From the NCBI RefSeq assembly GCF_022808855.1, contig NZ_JAKZLF010000010.1:62001-126000 (forward strand): DNA of 64,000 nt, read 5' to 3'. Made by a program: the position numbers and the translations under genes. Source of the stretch: Anaeromyxobacter soli (GTDB lineage Bacteria; Myxococcota; Myxococcia; Myxococcales; Anaeromyxobacteraceae). Below, piece by piece: positions 24,555 through 34,509 of the stretch (positions are counted from its first letter, which is position 1; every line of letters starts with the position of its first letter). The notes under the pieces were generated by a model. The model made no database searches, had not been told where the DNA came from, and saw only the letters and a program-made list of their open reading frames with translations.

Positions 24555-27419
24555 TCACCTCACGGTGAAGTACACGCGCGCGCCCTTCTCCTTCTCCGCG
24601 CGCTCTCCGCCCTGCGTCAGGAAGAGGCGGCCCTGGTCGATCCCGGCCGCGAGCAGCGCCTCCCGCGCGCGCTGCGCCCGCTCCGCCGAGAGCGAGCGGT
24701 ACGCCTCGGCCGGCACCTCGACCGCGGCGGCGAGGCGCTCCTCCATCTCCTGCGGCGAGGGCGGCGCGGCCGCAGCCTCGCCGGACTTCCGCGGCGCGGC
24801 GGGGAAGGCGGCGTCGTACGCGGCGCGCACCAGCCGGGCCCGCTCCTCGGGCGAGAGCGTCACCTCGTCCGCGGACGGCGGAGGCGGCCGCATGGACGCA
24901 GCCTTCGCGCGCCGGAGCGACCGCTCCAGGGCGGCGCGCCGCAGCGCGGGGCCGTCCTGGTCGGGATCGGCGGAGCCCTCCAGCTCGAGCCCGAGGGCCG
25001 GCCGCTGCGCGAGCGACCTCGCGAGGAGCCCGAACCGCTCCTGGGCGCTCGGCAAGGCCTCGGCGGCGCCGGGGGCGAACTCCACCAGCGAGAGGTCCGC
25101 GTGATCGCCTCCGGCGAGGGCGGCGAGCGCGCTGAAGGGCGAGGTCGCGACCTTCACGAGCACGTTCAGGACCGTCCGCCAGATCACCTTGCCGAGGTGG
25201 AAGTTCGGGTCGTCGAGGTTCCCCTCGATCGGGACGTCGAGGAGGATGACCCCGTCGCGATCCTGGAGGAGCGCGAGCGCGAGCCGCACCGGGATCTTCG
25301 TCGCGTCGGGGCTGTTCGTGGGGTCGCCGAGCGTGAACTGGTTCACCCTGACGACGTTCGTGGAGGCGAGGTTCCGGTTCTCGATCTTGTAGCGGAGGTC
25401 GAGGTCGAGCTTGCCCTTCTGGATGCCGTAGCCGAGGAACTTGCCCGAGTAGGTCGCGAAGGGCGACAGGTCCACGCCTTGCGAGGCGACGACGAGCTCG
25501 GTGAACGCCTCCTTCTGCAGCGGGTTGAGCGTGCCCGAGATGCGCACGGGGGACGCGCCCTCCACCTGCAGCTTCACGTCCACGGTGGACCGCACCCGCG
25601 GATCCGAGGAGAGCTTCGCCACCGCCGCGTCGGCGCCGGTGACGTTCACGATCGCGGGCGGGCTCACGGAGCGATCGACGAAGGCGGCGCGCCCGCGCAC
25701 CACCTGGACCGCTCCGATCGCCGTCCGCCACTCCGGGCCGGGCGGGGGAGGCGGCTTCCCCGGCGCGGGCGCTGGCGCCGCGCGGAGGGCGCGCGCGAAG
25801 CTCGTCGCGCCGTCCTCCCAGACGTACGCCTTCACCCGCGGCTCCACGAGGCGGACGAGCCGCACGGAGGCGCGCGGCGGCGTGGACGCGGCGTCGATCC
25901 CGGTGACCTCGAGGGATCGCCAGCGCAGGAGGTCCTCGTTGCCCCTCTCGGCCACCGCGAGCCCGTCGAGCCGGACGTCGCCGGCGAAGGTCCAGCGCGG
26001 CGCCTTCCCGGACGCGTCGAAGTCCACGGTCGCCCGGGCGCCGGCGCGCCCGCCGGTGAGCCGCGCAGTGACGTCGGGCTCGAGGTAGGGCTGGAGCGGC
26101 ACGAGGTCGAGCTCGGCCGCGTCCACCTCGAGCTTCCCCTTGCTCCCGAACGGCTGGACCGGCCCCTTCACGGCGAGCCGGCCGCGCCCGTTCCAGACGA
26201 GCGACAGCGAGACGGGCCAGGTCGCGTCCGCTTCGGGCCGGAGCCGCTCGATCCGGAGCGCCACGTCGGTGAGGGGCAGGGCGACCGGCCGCGACGGGGT
26301 GCGGTCCTGGAGGTCCAGGGCGAGCCCGGAGACCGCCAGCGCGCCGATCGACCACTTCCACGGGGACGGCGGAGACGGGGGCGGGGCCATCCGCGAGAGC
26401 TCCAGGCTCCCGTCGGCCTCGCGCAGCACGCGCACCTTGCCGCCGCGGAGCGAGACCTCGTCGATCTTCGCTCGCTGTGCCAGCGCGTCCACCTCGATCC
26501 CGGACACCTCGATGCGCGACAGCTTCACGGCAGGTTCGGCCACCCCGCGCGGCCCCATGGCGAGCCGGTCCACCGTCAGCTTGCCGCCGGCGAGCGCGAG
26601 GACGCGCCGGGCGGTGCCCCACTCGAGCTCGTAGCGCGTCTCGAAGGCGAGGCGCCCGTCGTGCAGATCCGCCGGGAGCTCGTCCTGGATGTACGGCGCG
26701 TACTTGGGGAGGTGGATCCCCTCGAACGCCAGCGTCCCCGCCGAACGAAGCGGCTCCGTCCGCACCGTGCCCGTCCAGCTGAACGTCTCGCCGGACTCCG
26801 TCGTGCCGGTGAAGGCGTAGGGGCTGTCTCCCCCGCCCCGCGTCCGGAACGAGTCGAGCCGGATCGTGACGGGGCCGAGGATGGTGTCGAACGCGGGGCT
26901 GCGGGTCGCGTCGCGGAACACCACGCGCGCCTCCTCCACCGCGAGCCGGCCGATGGAGACGCGAGGTCCACCCCCGGACTTCGCGGGCGCGGCGGGTGCC
27001 GCCGGCGGGGCCTCCGGCTCGAGCAGGTCCTGGAACGTCAGCGCACCCTTGCGATCGAGGCCGACGTTCAGGGACGGCTTCACGAGGCGGATCTCCGCGA
27101 GGCCCACCTCACCGAGCACGAGCCGCTGCGGCGCGAGCCGCACGTAGAGCGACTCCCAGCCGGCGAACGGCGTTCCGTCCGGATGCGCGACCGCGAGCCC
27201 CTCGATCGTGATCGAGAGGGCGAGCGGGTTCACGCCCACCTTCGCGACGGTGACCTGGCGGTGCAGCGCGGCCGAGCCCTCCTTCACGAGGACGCGCCGG
27301 AGGAGGGCGGGTGCGGCGAGAAAGCCGAGGGCGGTGTAGGCGACGAAGATCGCGGCGACGACGACGGCGGCTCGGAGGAGCCGCCGCCGCCGGGCGGGGG
27401 TGGGAGAAGGGGCTACCAT
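24555..27419 (-). CDS. DUF748/AsmA-like envelope protein
   Basis: A 954-residue protein with one N-terminal transmembrane helix (about 14-36) and a long beta-rich periplasmic region. The DUF748 hallmark is clear in the C-terminal third: RLALALLQDRDGVILLDVPI, then GNLDDPNFHLGKVIWR, then a conserved hydrophobic ATSPFSALAALAGG. A charged helical tail follows (ERFGLLARSLAQRP and on), OmpA-like in feel. Relatives are AsmA/TamB-like proteins linked to lipid transport and outer-membrane homeostasis. I choose ATG 27419; an in-frame ATG 36 bases upstream is possible. Confidence 0.88.
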   Translation of the reverse strand: MVAPSPTPARRRRLLRAAVVVAAIFVAYTALGFLAAPALLRRVLVKEGSAALHRQVTVAKVGVNPLALSITIEGLAVAHPDGTPFAGWESLYVRLAPQRLVLGEVGLAEIRLVKPSLNVGLDRKGALTFQDLLEPEAPPAAPAAPAKSGGGPRVSIGRLAVEEARVVFRDATRSPAFDTILGPVTIRLDSFRTRGGGDSPYAFTGTTESGETFSWTGTVRTEPLRSAGTLAFEGIHLPKYAPYIQDELPADLHDGRLAFETRYELEWGTARRVLALAGGKLTVDRLAMGPRGVAEPAVKLSRIEVSGIEVDALAQRAKIDEVSLRGGKVRVLREADGSLELSRMAPPPSPPSPWKWSIGALAVSGLALDLQDRTPSRPVALPLTDVALRIERLRPEADATWPVSLSLVWNGRGRLAVKGPVQPFGSKGKLEVDAAELDLVPLQPYLEPDVTARLTGGRAGARATVDFDASGKAPRWTFAGDVRLDGLAVAERGNEDLLRWRSLEVTGIDAASTPPRASVRLVRLVEPRVKAYVWEDGATSFARALRAAPAPAPGKPPPPPGPEWRTAIGAVQVVRGRAAFVDRSVSPPAIVNVTGADAAVAKLSSDPRVRSTVDVKLQVEGASPVRISGTLNPLQKEAFTELVVASQGVDLSPFATYSGKFLGYGIQKGKLDLDLRYKIENRNLASTNVVRVNQFTLGDPTNSPDATKIPVRLALALLQDRDGVILLDVPIEGNLDDPNFHLGKVIWRTVLNVLVKVATSPFSALAALAGGDHADLSLVEFAPGAAEALPSAQERFGLLARSLAQRPALGLELEGSADPDQDGPALRRAALERSLRRAKAASMRPPPPSADEVTLSPEERARLVRAAYDAAFPAAPRKSGEAAAAPPSPQEMEERLAAAVEVPAEAYRSLSAERAQRAREALLAAGIDQGRLFLTQGGERAEKEKGARVYFTVR

Positions 27420-27503
27420 GGCGCCTTTTAACCATCGGAGGCCCGCGACGCGCAATGGCCCCGCTCGGCGCGGCGCGGCCGAGCCGCGGCGATCCGGCGC
27501 GCC

Positions 27504-28850
27504 TCACAGCGATCGCAGGAACTGCACGAGGTCGGCGCGCTCGTCGGGCGTGAGCTCGAGGCCGAGCGTGTCCGCGTAGTGCGCCACGACCGACTCGAGC
27601 GTCGGGAACCGGCCGTCGTGGTAGTAGCCGCCCTTGGCGCGGGTGAAGAGGCCGGCGAGAGGCGTCGTGCGGTAGAAGCGCTGCTCCGGCGAGCGGCTCG
27701 CCTGGAAGTCGTCGATCCCGAGCTCCGCCGCGGTGTGCATCGCGAAGCCGGGCTCGGTGTAGAGCGGCGGGACGTGGCAGGTGGCGCACTTCCCCTTGCC
27801 CTCGAAGACCGCCTTCCCCCGCGCGGCGGCGTCGGCGTCGAACGAGCCCTCCGGCGGCTTCGGGGCCGGGATCGCGAGCTGGTAGAAGTGCAGCGCCGCG
27901 AGCCTCGGCGTGATGCGGTCGTCCGTCGAGCGCACGTCCGCGAAGCCCGCCTTCGCGGCGATCGGGAAGCGCGTCGCGTCGGCGAGGCGCGGGTCGAAGA
28001 ACATGCCCTTGCCGTGCATCTGCGTGTTCGCGACGAACGCGTTCCAGTACGTCACCGAGCCGAAGCCCGTGTACGTGTGCAGGTTCACCCCGGCGAGCCC
28101 GAACGCGGCGGGCAGGAGCGTCGCGCCGGTCTTGCCGTCCGGGCGGAACGCCTTGCCGTCGAGGGCGAGCTCCGCGTCGTAGCGGCCCGGCCCCCAGCTC
28201 CGCAGCACCGTGCGGACCGTGTCCTCGTCCGTCCCGAGGAGCGCCGCGAACGGCGCCAGCGTGGGCGCGCTCGCGACGATCGCGCCCACGTCGAGGTCGC
28301 GGTTGGGCCAGCCGTCGAGCCGCCGGCCGATGCCCGTCGCGAAGGAGTCGTCGACGGTCGAGTGGCACAGCGCGCAGGTGATCCCCACCGAGCGGAGCGT
28401 GCCCGCGTCGTCGAACTGGCCCTTCACGCCGAGGACCGCGTCCGCGCGGAGCAGCGCCACGGTCACGGCGGGATCGTCGAGGTTCACCTCGCCCCTGCGC
28501 ACGGCCTCCGCCGTCGCCGGCGGCACGGCGCCGGCGTCCACCTTGAGCCCGAGCGAGAGCGCTGCGCGCGGGGAGAGGCCCGGCCCCACGCCCCCGTTCG
28601 CCTGCCCCGCGATGGCCTCGTGCAGCCGGAGCTGCCCACCCCAGAAGTCCTCGTCGCCGAACGTCTCGTCGCGGAAGACGCGCCGGCCCTCGTCGAGCAG
28701 CCGGTCGGCGTGATCGAGGATCGGGTCCTCCGCCGCGGGGCGCGCGGGGTGATGGCTGCTGCGGGCGGGCTGCGGTCCGGCTGCCTTCGGGAAGGAGAGG
28801 TACAGGGCGAGGGCTGCGAGCGGGACGGCTGCGGCGAGGGCACGTCTCAT
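27504..28850 (-). CDS. Di-haem cytochrome c peroxidase-family protein
   Basis: A 448-residue exported protein with an N-terminal hydrophobic signal or anchor (about 5-20) and two haem-c motifs, CALCH (159-163) and CATCH (355-359). This is the layout of the bacterial CcpA/MauG family. A possible axial-ligand segment is NTQMHGKGM, and the C-terminal part keeps AKGGYYHDGRFPTLESVV, common to MauG/CCP-like proteins. Role: peroxide reduction or post-translational oxidation in the periplasm. GGAGGAGAG precedes the start. The gene is longer upstream of haem 1 than classical CcpA. Confidence 0.88.
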   Translation of the reverse strand: MRRALAAAVPLAALALYLSFPKAAGPQPARSSHHPARPAAEDPILDHADRLLDEGRRVFRDETFGDEDFWGGQLRLHEAIAGQANGGVGPGLSPRAALSLGLKVDAGAVPPATAEAVRRGEVNLDDPAVTVALLRADAVLGVKGQFDDAGTLRSVGITCALCHSTVDDSFATGIGRRLDGWPNRDLDVGAIVASAPTLAPFAALLGTDEDTVRTVLRSWGPGRYDAELALDGKAFRPDGKTGATLLPAAFGLAGVNLHTYTGFGSVTYWNAFVANTQMHGKGMFFDPRLADATRFPIAAKAGFADVRSTDDRITPRLAALHFYQLAIPAPKPPEGSFDADAAARGKAVFEGKGKCATCHVPPLYTEPGFAMHTAAELGIDDFQASRSPEQRFYRTTPLAGLFTRAKGGYYHDGRFPTLESVVAHYADTLGLELTPDERADLVQFLRSL

Positions 28851-28872
28851 GGATCTCTCCTCCAGGCGCGGC

Positions 28873-29847
28873 TCAGCGCCCAAAGCCGCCCGAGCCGCGG
28901 GGCGCGGCAGCGGGTGGCAGTCGAGGGATTGGATGCGGGGGGCGGAAGGAGGTTTCAGCGGACGGGATCGTCGCGGTCGGGGTCGCGGTCGTCGAGGGTC
29001 GGGTCTCGAGCGTGCCCCCAAAAACGCGGCGGGGGCCGCGCCCCAAAGGCGGGGCCCCCCCCGGCGGCCCCCCCCCCGCGCAGCGCGGCGGCGGGGGGAC
29101 GCCCTGCTGCGAGCTGCCCTGCTGTCCGCCCGCGCCTCCCTGCACCTCGATCCGGAGCGCCTGCGGCGCGCCGCCCTGCTCGGTGAACGCGGCCCGGACC
29201 TGCGTCCCTTCCTTCAGGTCGCTCACGGTGCGCTGCTGGCCGTCGATGAGGACCGGTGTATCCGGGCCGACGCGGAGCTTGATGTCCGGCTCGGCGCCGC
29301 CCTGGCGCACGACGACCTCCTGCGCGCTCGCGCTCACGACGGTGCCGCTCGCGGTGCGCTCGGCGGCCGCCCCGCCCGCGGGGCTCGCCGGCGGAGGCTG
29401 CGGCTGGGCTCCGGTGGGCTGCTGGGCCGACTGCTGCGCGCGCTCCTGCTCGCTCTTCGCGAGCTGCTCGTGCTCCTGCGCCGCCTGCTGCTGGGCGTTC
29501 GCGGTCGCCTGCGCGGCCTGCTGGTTCGACTGCCGGGCCTGCTGCTGCGCGCCCTGCGCCGCACCGAGCTCCTTCTGCTCCTTCGCCCGCGCCTTCTGGA
29601 GCTCCTGCTCCTTCTCGCGCACGTCCTTCTGCGCGTCGGCCACCTGCTTCTGCGCGTCGGCCGCCTTCTTCTGCGTCTTTGCGGACGACTCGGTCGCCTT
29701 CTCGGCCTGCTCCTGCGAGGCGACCGCGCCGCCGGTGTCTCCGCGGCTGCTCGCCTTCCTCTGGTCGTCGCCCCGCTGGCAAGCCGCGGCGAGCAGGGCC
29801 GCCGCGCCAGCCGCGACATACGCACTTCGAGTCCAAGAAGATGCCAT
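28873..29847 (-). CDS. Coiled-coil lipoprotein, C-terminus uncertain
   Basis: A 324-residue reading frame. The lipobox LLAAAC lies near residue 23, followed by a long Gln/Ala/Lys-rich helix (about 40-135, heptad-like, probable coiled coil), a Pro/Gly linker, and a small beta domain (about 165-235: TASGTVVSASAQEVVV ... QVRAAFTEQGG) resembling an OB-like or DUF5666-type domain. After about residue 250 the frame runs into a homopolymer-rich palindromic segment (29020-29102) and becomes Pro/Gly/Arg-rich. The natural protein may end earlier, or there may be a frameshift. RBS GGAGGGAG precedes the ATG. Confidence 0.7.
   Translation of the reverse strand: MASSWTRSAYVAAGAAALLAAACQRGDDQRKASSRGDTGGAVASQEQAEKATESSAKTQKKAADAQKQVADAQKDVREKEQELQKARAKEQKELGAAQGAQQQARQSNQQAAQATANAQQQAAQEHEQLAKSEQERAQQSAQQPTGAQPQPPPASPAGGAAAERTASGTVVSASAQEVVVRQGGAEPDIKLRVGPDTPVLIDGQQRTVSDLKEGTQVRAAFTEQGGAPQALRIEVQGGAGGQQGSSQQGVPPPPRCAGGGPPGGAPPLGRGPRRVFGGTLETRPSTTATPTATIPSAETSFRPPHPIPRLPPAAAPRGSGGFGR
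28975..29000 (-). repeat. GACCCCGACCGCGAC simple repeat
   Basis: Read on the minus strand, this stretch contains the hexamer-like repeat gaccgcgaccccgaccgcga. The same unit occurs at 47455-47490 and, decayed, at 44530-44552, so it is a dispersed low-complexity repeat in this window. Confidence 0.5.
29020..29102. repeat. Homopolymer-rich palindromic segment
   Basis: Runs of C and G (including a stretch of ten C) form nested palindromes, for example CCCCGCGCAGCGCGGCGG. The segment looks like a small intergenic palindromic element that has entered the 3' end of the lipoprotein frame. Its composition makes it prone to sequencing indels. Confidence 0.5.
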
Positions 29848-30002
29848 TCGTCTCCCTCCGTCGCGTAAAGGTGGTGACCGCGACGGTGCCGTGCGAGCCG
29901 GGCCGGACGGCGGGGGCAGCGGGCGGGCGGCGCCCGCCAGGTCGAGGCTCCTCCTCCCCCCGCGCCGGGGGCAGCGGCGGTCGAGCGAGGCGCGAGCGGC
30001 GC

Positions 30003-31343
30003 TCAGGCGTGGACGCGCCGGTTCGGGAACAGGTGCGCCCAGCGGCCCGCGCCCTCGCGCTCCGCGCCGGGGCGCCGGGTCACGATGGGCAGGATCGCCG
30101 CGACGAGCAGCACCACCGCGATGACGGGCAGCGCGCCGGAGAACGATCCGGTCGCGTCCTTCACGAGCGCGACGAAGATCGGGCCGACGACGCCCCCGAC
30201 GCCCCACGCCAGCAGGATCCACCCGTAGTTCACGCCCATGTACTTCGTGCCGAAGTAGTCGGCCGTGAACGACGGCATCGTCCCGAACCCGCCGCCGTAG
30301 TCGAGCAGCACCACCGCGAACAGGATCGCCACCACCGGCAGGGCGTGGATGCCGCCCACCACGAAGAAGATGACGACCTGCGACCCGTAGATGAGGAGGT
30401 AGGCGGCGTTCCGCCCGATGCGGTCGGAGACGGCGCCCCAGAAGAACCGGCCGAGCCCGTTGAAGAGCGCGATGAAGCCGTAGATCGCGAGCGCCGTCTC
30501 GGGCGAGGTCCCCGTGAGCTCGCGCATGATCGGCACCGCGTTCGAGATGAAGAGGATGCCGGCGGTGACGTTCAGGAAGAGCATCATCCAGAGCGCCCAG
30601 AACTGCGGGGTCCGGAGCGCCTCCGAGGGCGGGTAGTCGCGCGTGGCGCGGGAGGCCACGGCGGGCGAGGCCGCGGCCGCGGCCACCGCGGCGGGCGGCG
30701 GGTTCCGGATCACGAGCGCGCAGAGCCCGCCGAGGATCGCGAAGACGACGCCCGACACGATGAACGTCCGCATGAGCGTGCCGGTCGCCCCGGCGGAGAG
30801 CACCGCGTCGCTCGCCCCTGCGGCCCGCGCGGCGAGCACGCGCCCCGCCTCGCGCGACGCGCCGGCGAACGCCGGGATCGCCTTGAGGACGTTGTTGTAG
30901 AAGAACGCGCCCAGGCCGAAGCCCATCACCACCATGCCGCTGCCGAGCCCGCGGCGGTCCGGGAACCACTTCGTCACCGCGGCGACCGGCGTCACGTAGC
31001 CGAGGCCGAGGCCGAGCCCGCCGATGACGCCGTAGGTGAAGTAGATCCACGGCGCGCCGAGCGCGGTCGTGCCGAGCCCGGCGAGCACGTTGCCGAGCCC
31101 CCACAGGACGAGGCCGGTCACCGCCACCGGGCGTGGTCCCTTCGCGTCCTGCCAGCGCCCGCCGATCACCGCCCCGATCCCGAGGAACAGGATGGCGAGC
31201 GCGAACGTCCAGGTGGTGGTCGTGTTGGACCAGCGGAAGGCCGCGATGAGCGGCTGGGTGAACAGGCTCCAGGAGTACACCGTGCCGAGGCACGCCATCG
31301 CGACCGTGCCCGCTGCGGCGATGAGCCACCGATTCGACGTCAT
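30003..31343 (-). CDS. OFA-family MFS transporter, probable formate/oxalate-type carrier
   Basis: A 446-residue MFS protein with twelve predicted helices. The N-terminal helix GTVYSWSLFTQPL, the loop GGRWQDAKGPRPV (motif A position) and LGLGLGYVTPVAAVTKWFPD are typical of the oxalate:formate antiporter (OFA) group. It begins 23 bases after moaA, downstream of fdhA-fdhB-fdhC. Carriage of formate or another small carboxylate into or out of the cell is therefore a strong contextual inference. GGAGGGAG lies ~5 bases before the ATG. Confidence 0.9.
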   Translation of the reverse strand: MTSNRWLIAAAGTVAMACLGTVYSWSLFTQPLIAAFRWSNTTTTWTFALAILFLGIGAVIGGRWQDAKGPRPVAVTGLVLWGLGNVLAGLGTTALGAPWIYFTYGVIGGLGLGLGYVTPVAAVTKWFPDRRGLGSGMVVMGFGLGAFFYNNVLKAIPAFAGASREAGRVLAARAAGASDAVLSAGATGTLMRTFIVSGVVFAILGGLCALVIRNPPPAAVAAAAASPAVASRATRDYPPSEALRTPQFWALWMMLFLNVTAGILFISNAVPIMRELTGTSPETALAIYGFIALFNGLGRFFWGAVSDRIGRNAAYLLIYGSQVVIFFVVGGIHALPVVAILFAVVLLDYGGGFGTMPSFTADYFGTKYMGVNYGWILLAWGVGGVVGPIFVALVKDATGSFSGALPVIAVVLLVAAILPIVTRRPGAEREGAGRWAHLFPNRRVHA

Positions 31344-31366
31344 GACGTCTCCCTCCGGCGGAGCGC

Positions 31367-32408
<1,042 letters not shown>

Positions 32409-32425
<17 letters not shown>

Positions 32426-33575
32426 GTTCCACCGATTCCTCACCCGTCGCGTCGATCCCGCTCGGTGCGGGCATCCGTCCGGGCGCCTCCCCCTTCCTAG
32501 TCAGCTCCGCGGCGCCGCGCCCGGCGCGCTGCAGCTCGAACGTCGCGTGGGGATCCCGGGCGGAGGCACGTCCCGCGGCCAGCACCCCGAAGCGGAGCGC
32601 GAGCGTCCCCAGCGTGCCGAGGGCGCCCGAGGCGATCCGCAGCGCGGGCGAGCGGCGGCGCACGAGGTCCACGACCGCCGAGGCGCCGAGCAGGATGCGC
32701 GCGCCGCGAAGGAGGGCGCCTGCCGCGCCGCGCCGGAGCGGCCGCTCCACCCGCTCGAAGCCGGCCTCCCGGTGCAGCGCCCGCGAGAGCGCGATCTCGG
32801 CGCCCTTCGCGACGAGCCCGAACCGCTGCGCCATCTCCGCCCCCGGCCCCGCGGGCGGCCAGAGGTCCAGCGCCGCGCCGGCGCTCACCGCGCCGGAGAA
32901 GGCGAACAGCATCGGCAGCGTGTTGCGCGTCTCCTGCCACACCGGCACCGCGGTGTTCGCGAGCAGGACGCCGGTGTAGCCGACGAGCGGGAGGCCCAGC
33001 GCCCCGGCCGCGAGCCCCGCGGCGTCGCCGGCGCGCCGGAGCGCGCGGGACGACGGGAGGAGCGCCGGCAGCGCCGCCGCGCCGCTGAGCGCGCCGAACG
33101 AGGCGAGCACCCAGGTGCCCATGTTCATCGGCGAGGTCGGACGGAACACGCGCATCATGGCGATGAACCGCGCCGGCCGGCCCAGGTCGGCGATGAGCAG
33201 CCCCGCGCTCGCGACCGCCCCGCCCACCGCGAGCGTCCGGCAGCGCCGCACGAGGGGAAAGGTGCCGCGCCCGCCGGCGAGCTGCGCCGCCGCGCCGAGC
33301 ACCCCGCACGCCCCCGCGAGGCCGCCCGTGTAGAAGTACGCGGGGATCATCCACCTCCACACCGGCTCCTTCAGCACGGGCAGCCCGTGGTAGCTCGGCC
33401 CCTCCACCTCCTCCTCCGGGAGGGAGGCGGTCCGCTCCGCCGCGCGGTCCGCGCGCGCGAGCGCGGCCGCCGCGCGCTGCCCGGAGGCCTCGCCGGTGAG
33501 GCGCCCCACCTGCGGATCCACGTTGCGTCCGTCTCGGAGCGTCGAAGCCCGTCTCAGCGGATCCATCGCGTCCAT
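32409..33575 (-). CDS. NrfD/PsrC-like membrane subunit of formate dehydrogenase
   Basis: A 388-residue membrane protein. A soluble N-terminus of ~65 residues (ending GPSYHGLPVLKEPVWRWMIP) is followed by about eight or nine hydrophobic helices. YFYTGGLAGACGVLG, LIADLGRPARFIAMMRVFRP and TSPMNMGTWVL are classical NrfD motifs. It would take electrons from FdhB and reduce quinone in the membrane, in place of a cytochrome b FdhC. ATG and the fdhB stop overlap as TGATG. Confidence 0.93.
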
Positions 33576-34507
33576 CACGCCCTCCGCGCCGAGAACACCG
33601 CGCCCATGGCGAGCGCCGCGAGCGAGAGCACGCCCGCGGCCATCGACCGCCACGACCGCACCACCTTCGCGGTGGGCACCACCGGGTCGGGCGGCAGGTT
33701 GTAGACCTCGGGGCGATCGCACAGCAGGAAGAACGCGTGCAGCCCCTCGGTCCCGGGCTGGCTCGCGGCGTCCTCGCCGTAGAGGTGGGCCTCGGCCACG
33801 CCGCGCGCGTGCAGTTGCTCCACGCACCGGCGGGCCCGCGCGCGCAGGTCCTCGAGCTCGCCGAACTGGATGGAGGCGGTCGGGCAGGCCTTCGCGCACG
33901 CCGGGACCATCCCGCCCTTCAGCCGGTCGTAGCAGAGCGTGCACTTCCACGCGCGACCGTCCTCCTCGCGCCGGTCGACGACGCCGAACGGGCAGGCGGA
34001 GACGCAGTACCCGCACCCGTTGCAGACGTCCGGCTGGACGTAGACCGAGCCGAACTCGGTGCGCACGATCGCGCCGGTGGGGCAGGCCTCGAGGCAGCCG
34101 GCGCGCTCGCAGTGCTTGCAGACGTCGGAGAGCATCAGCCAGGAGAACTTCCCGAGCGCGCGCTCGGTGGGCCCGAGCGCGACCGGCGTCTCGAGGTGCG
34201 TCGGCTGGATGTCGTGCCCGAGCAGGCTCGTCGGCCCCGGCTGGCCCGCGGGGAACAGCTCACCGAACGCGCGCGCGCCGCCCTCGACGCCGTCGCGCGG
34301 GCTCCCCTGGCCCGGCAGCTCCGCCGCGCGCTCCACGAACGCGACGTGGCGCCAGGTGGAGGCGCCGAGCATGCCGGTGTTGTCGTAGCTCATGCCGGTG
34401 AAGTGGAAGCCATCGTCGGGGAGCTGGTTCCACTGCTTGCACGCGACCTCGCAGGCCTTGCACCCGATGCAGAGCGTGGTGTCGGTGAAGAAGCCCATCC
34501 GCTGCAT
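33575..34507 (-). CDS. fdhB: Formate dehydrogenase iron-sulfur (beta) subunit
   Basis: A 310-residue ferredoxin-type subunit with four 4Fe-4S cysteine sets: CIGCKACEVAC, CKHCERAGCLEACP, CNGCGYCVSACP and CTLC...CAKACP. This is the FdnH/FdoH pattern. Near the C-terminus is one hydrophobic helix (about 283-305) that could anchor it, as in FdnH. It passes electrons from FdhA to the NrfD subunit. GAGGAAG is placed ~6 bases before ATG 34507; 2 bases separate it from fdhA. Confidence 0.95.
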   Translation of the reverse strand: MQRMGFFTDTTLCIGCKACEVACKQWNQLPDDGFHFTGMSYDNTGMLGASTWRHVAFVERAAELPGQGSPRDGVEGGARAFGELFPAGQPGPTSLLGHDIQPTHLETPVALGPTERALGKFSWLMLSDVCKHCERAGCLEACPTGAIVRTEFGSVYVQPDVCNGCGYCVSACPFGVVDRREEDGRAWKCTLCYDRLKGGMVPACAKACPTASIQFGELEDLRARARRCVEQLHARGVAEAHLYGEDAASQPGTEGLHAFFLLCDRPEVYNLPPDPVVPTAKVVRSWRSMAAGVLSLAALAMGAVFSARRA

Positions 34508-34509
34508 GG

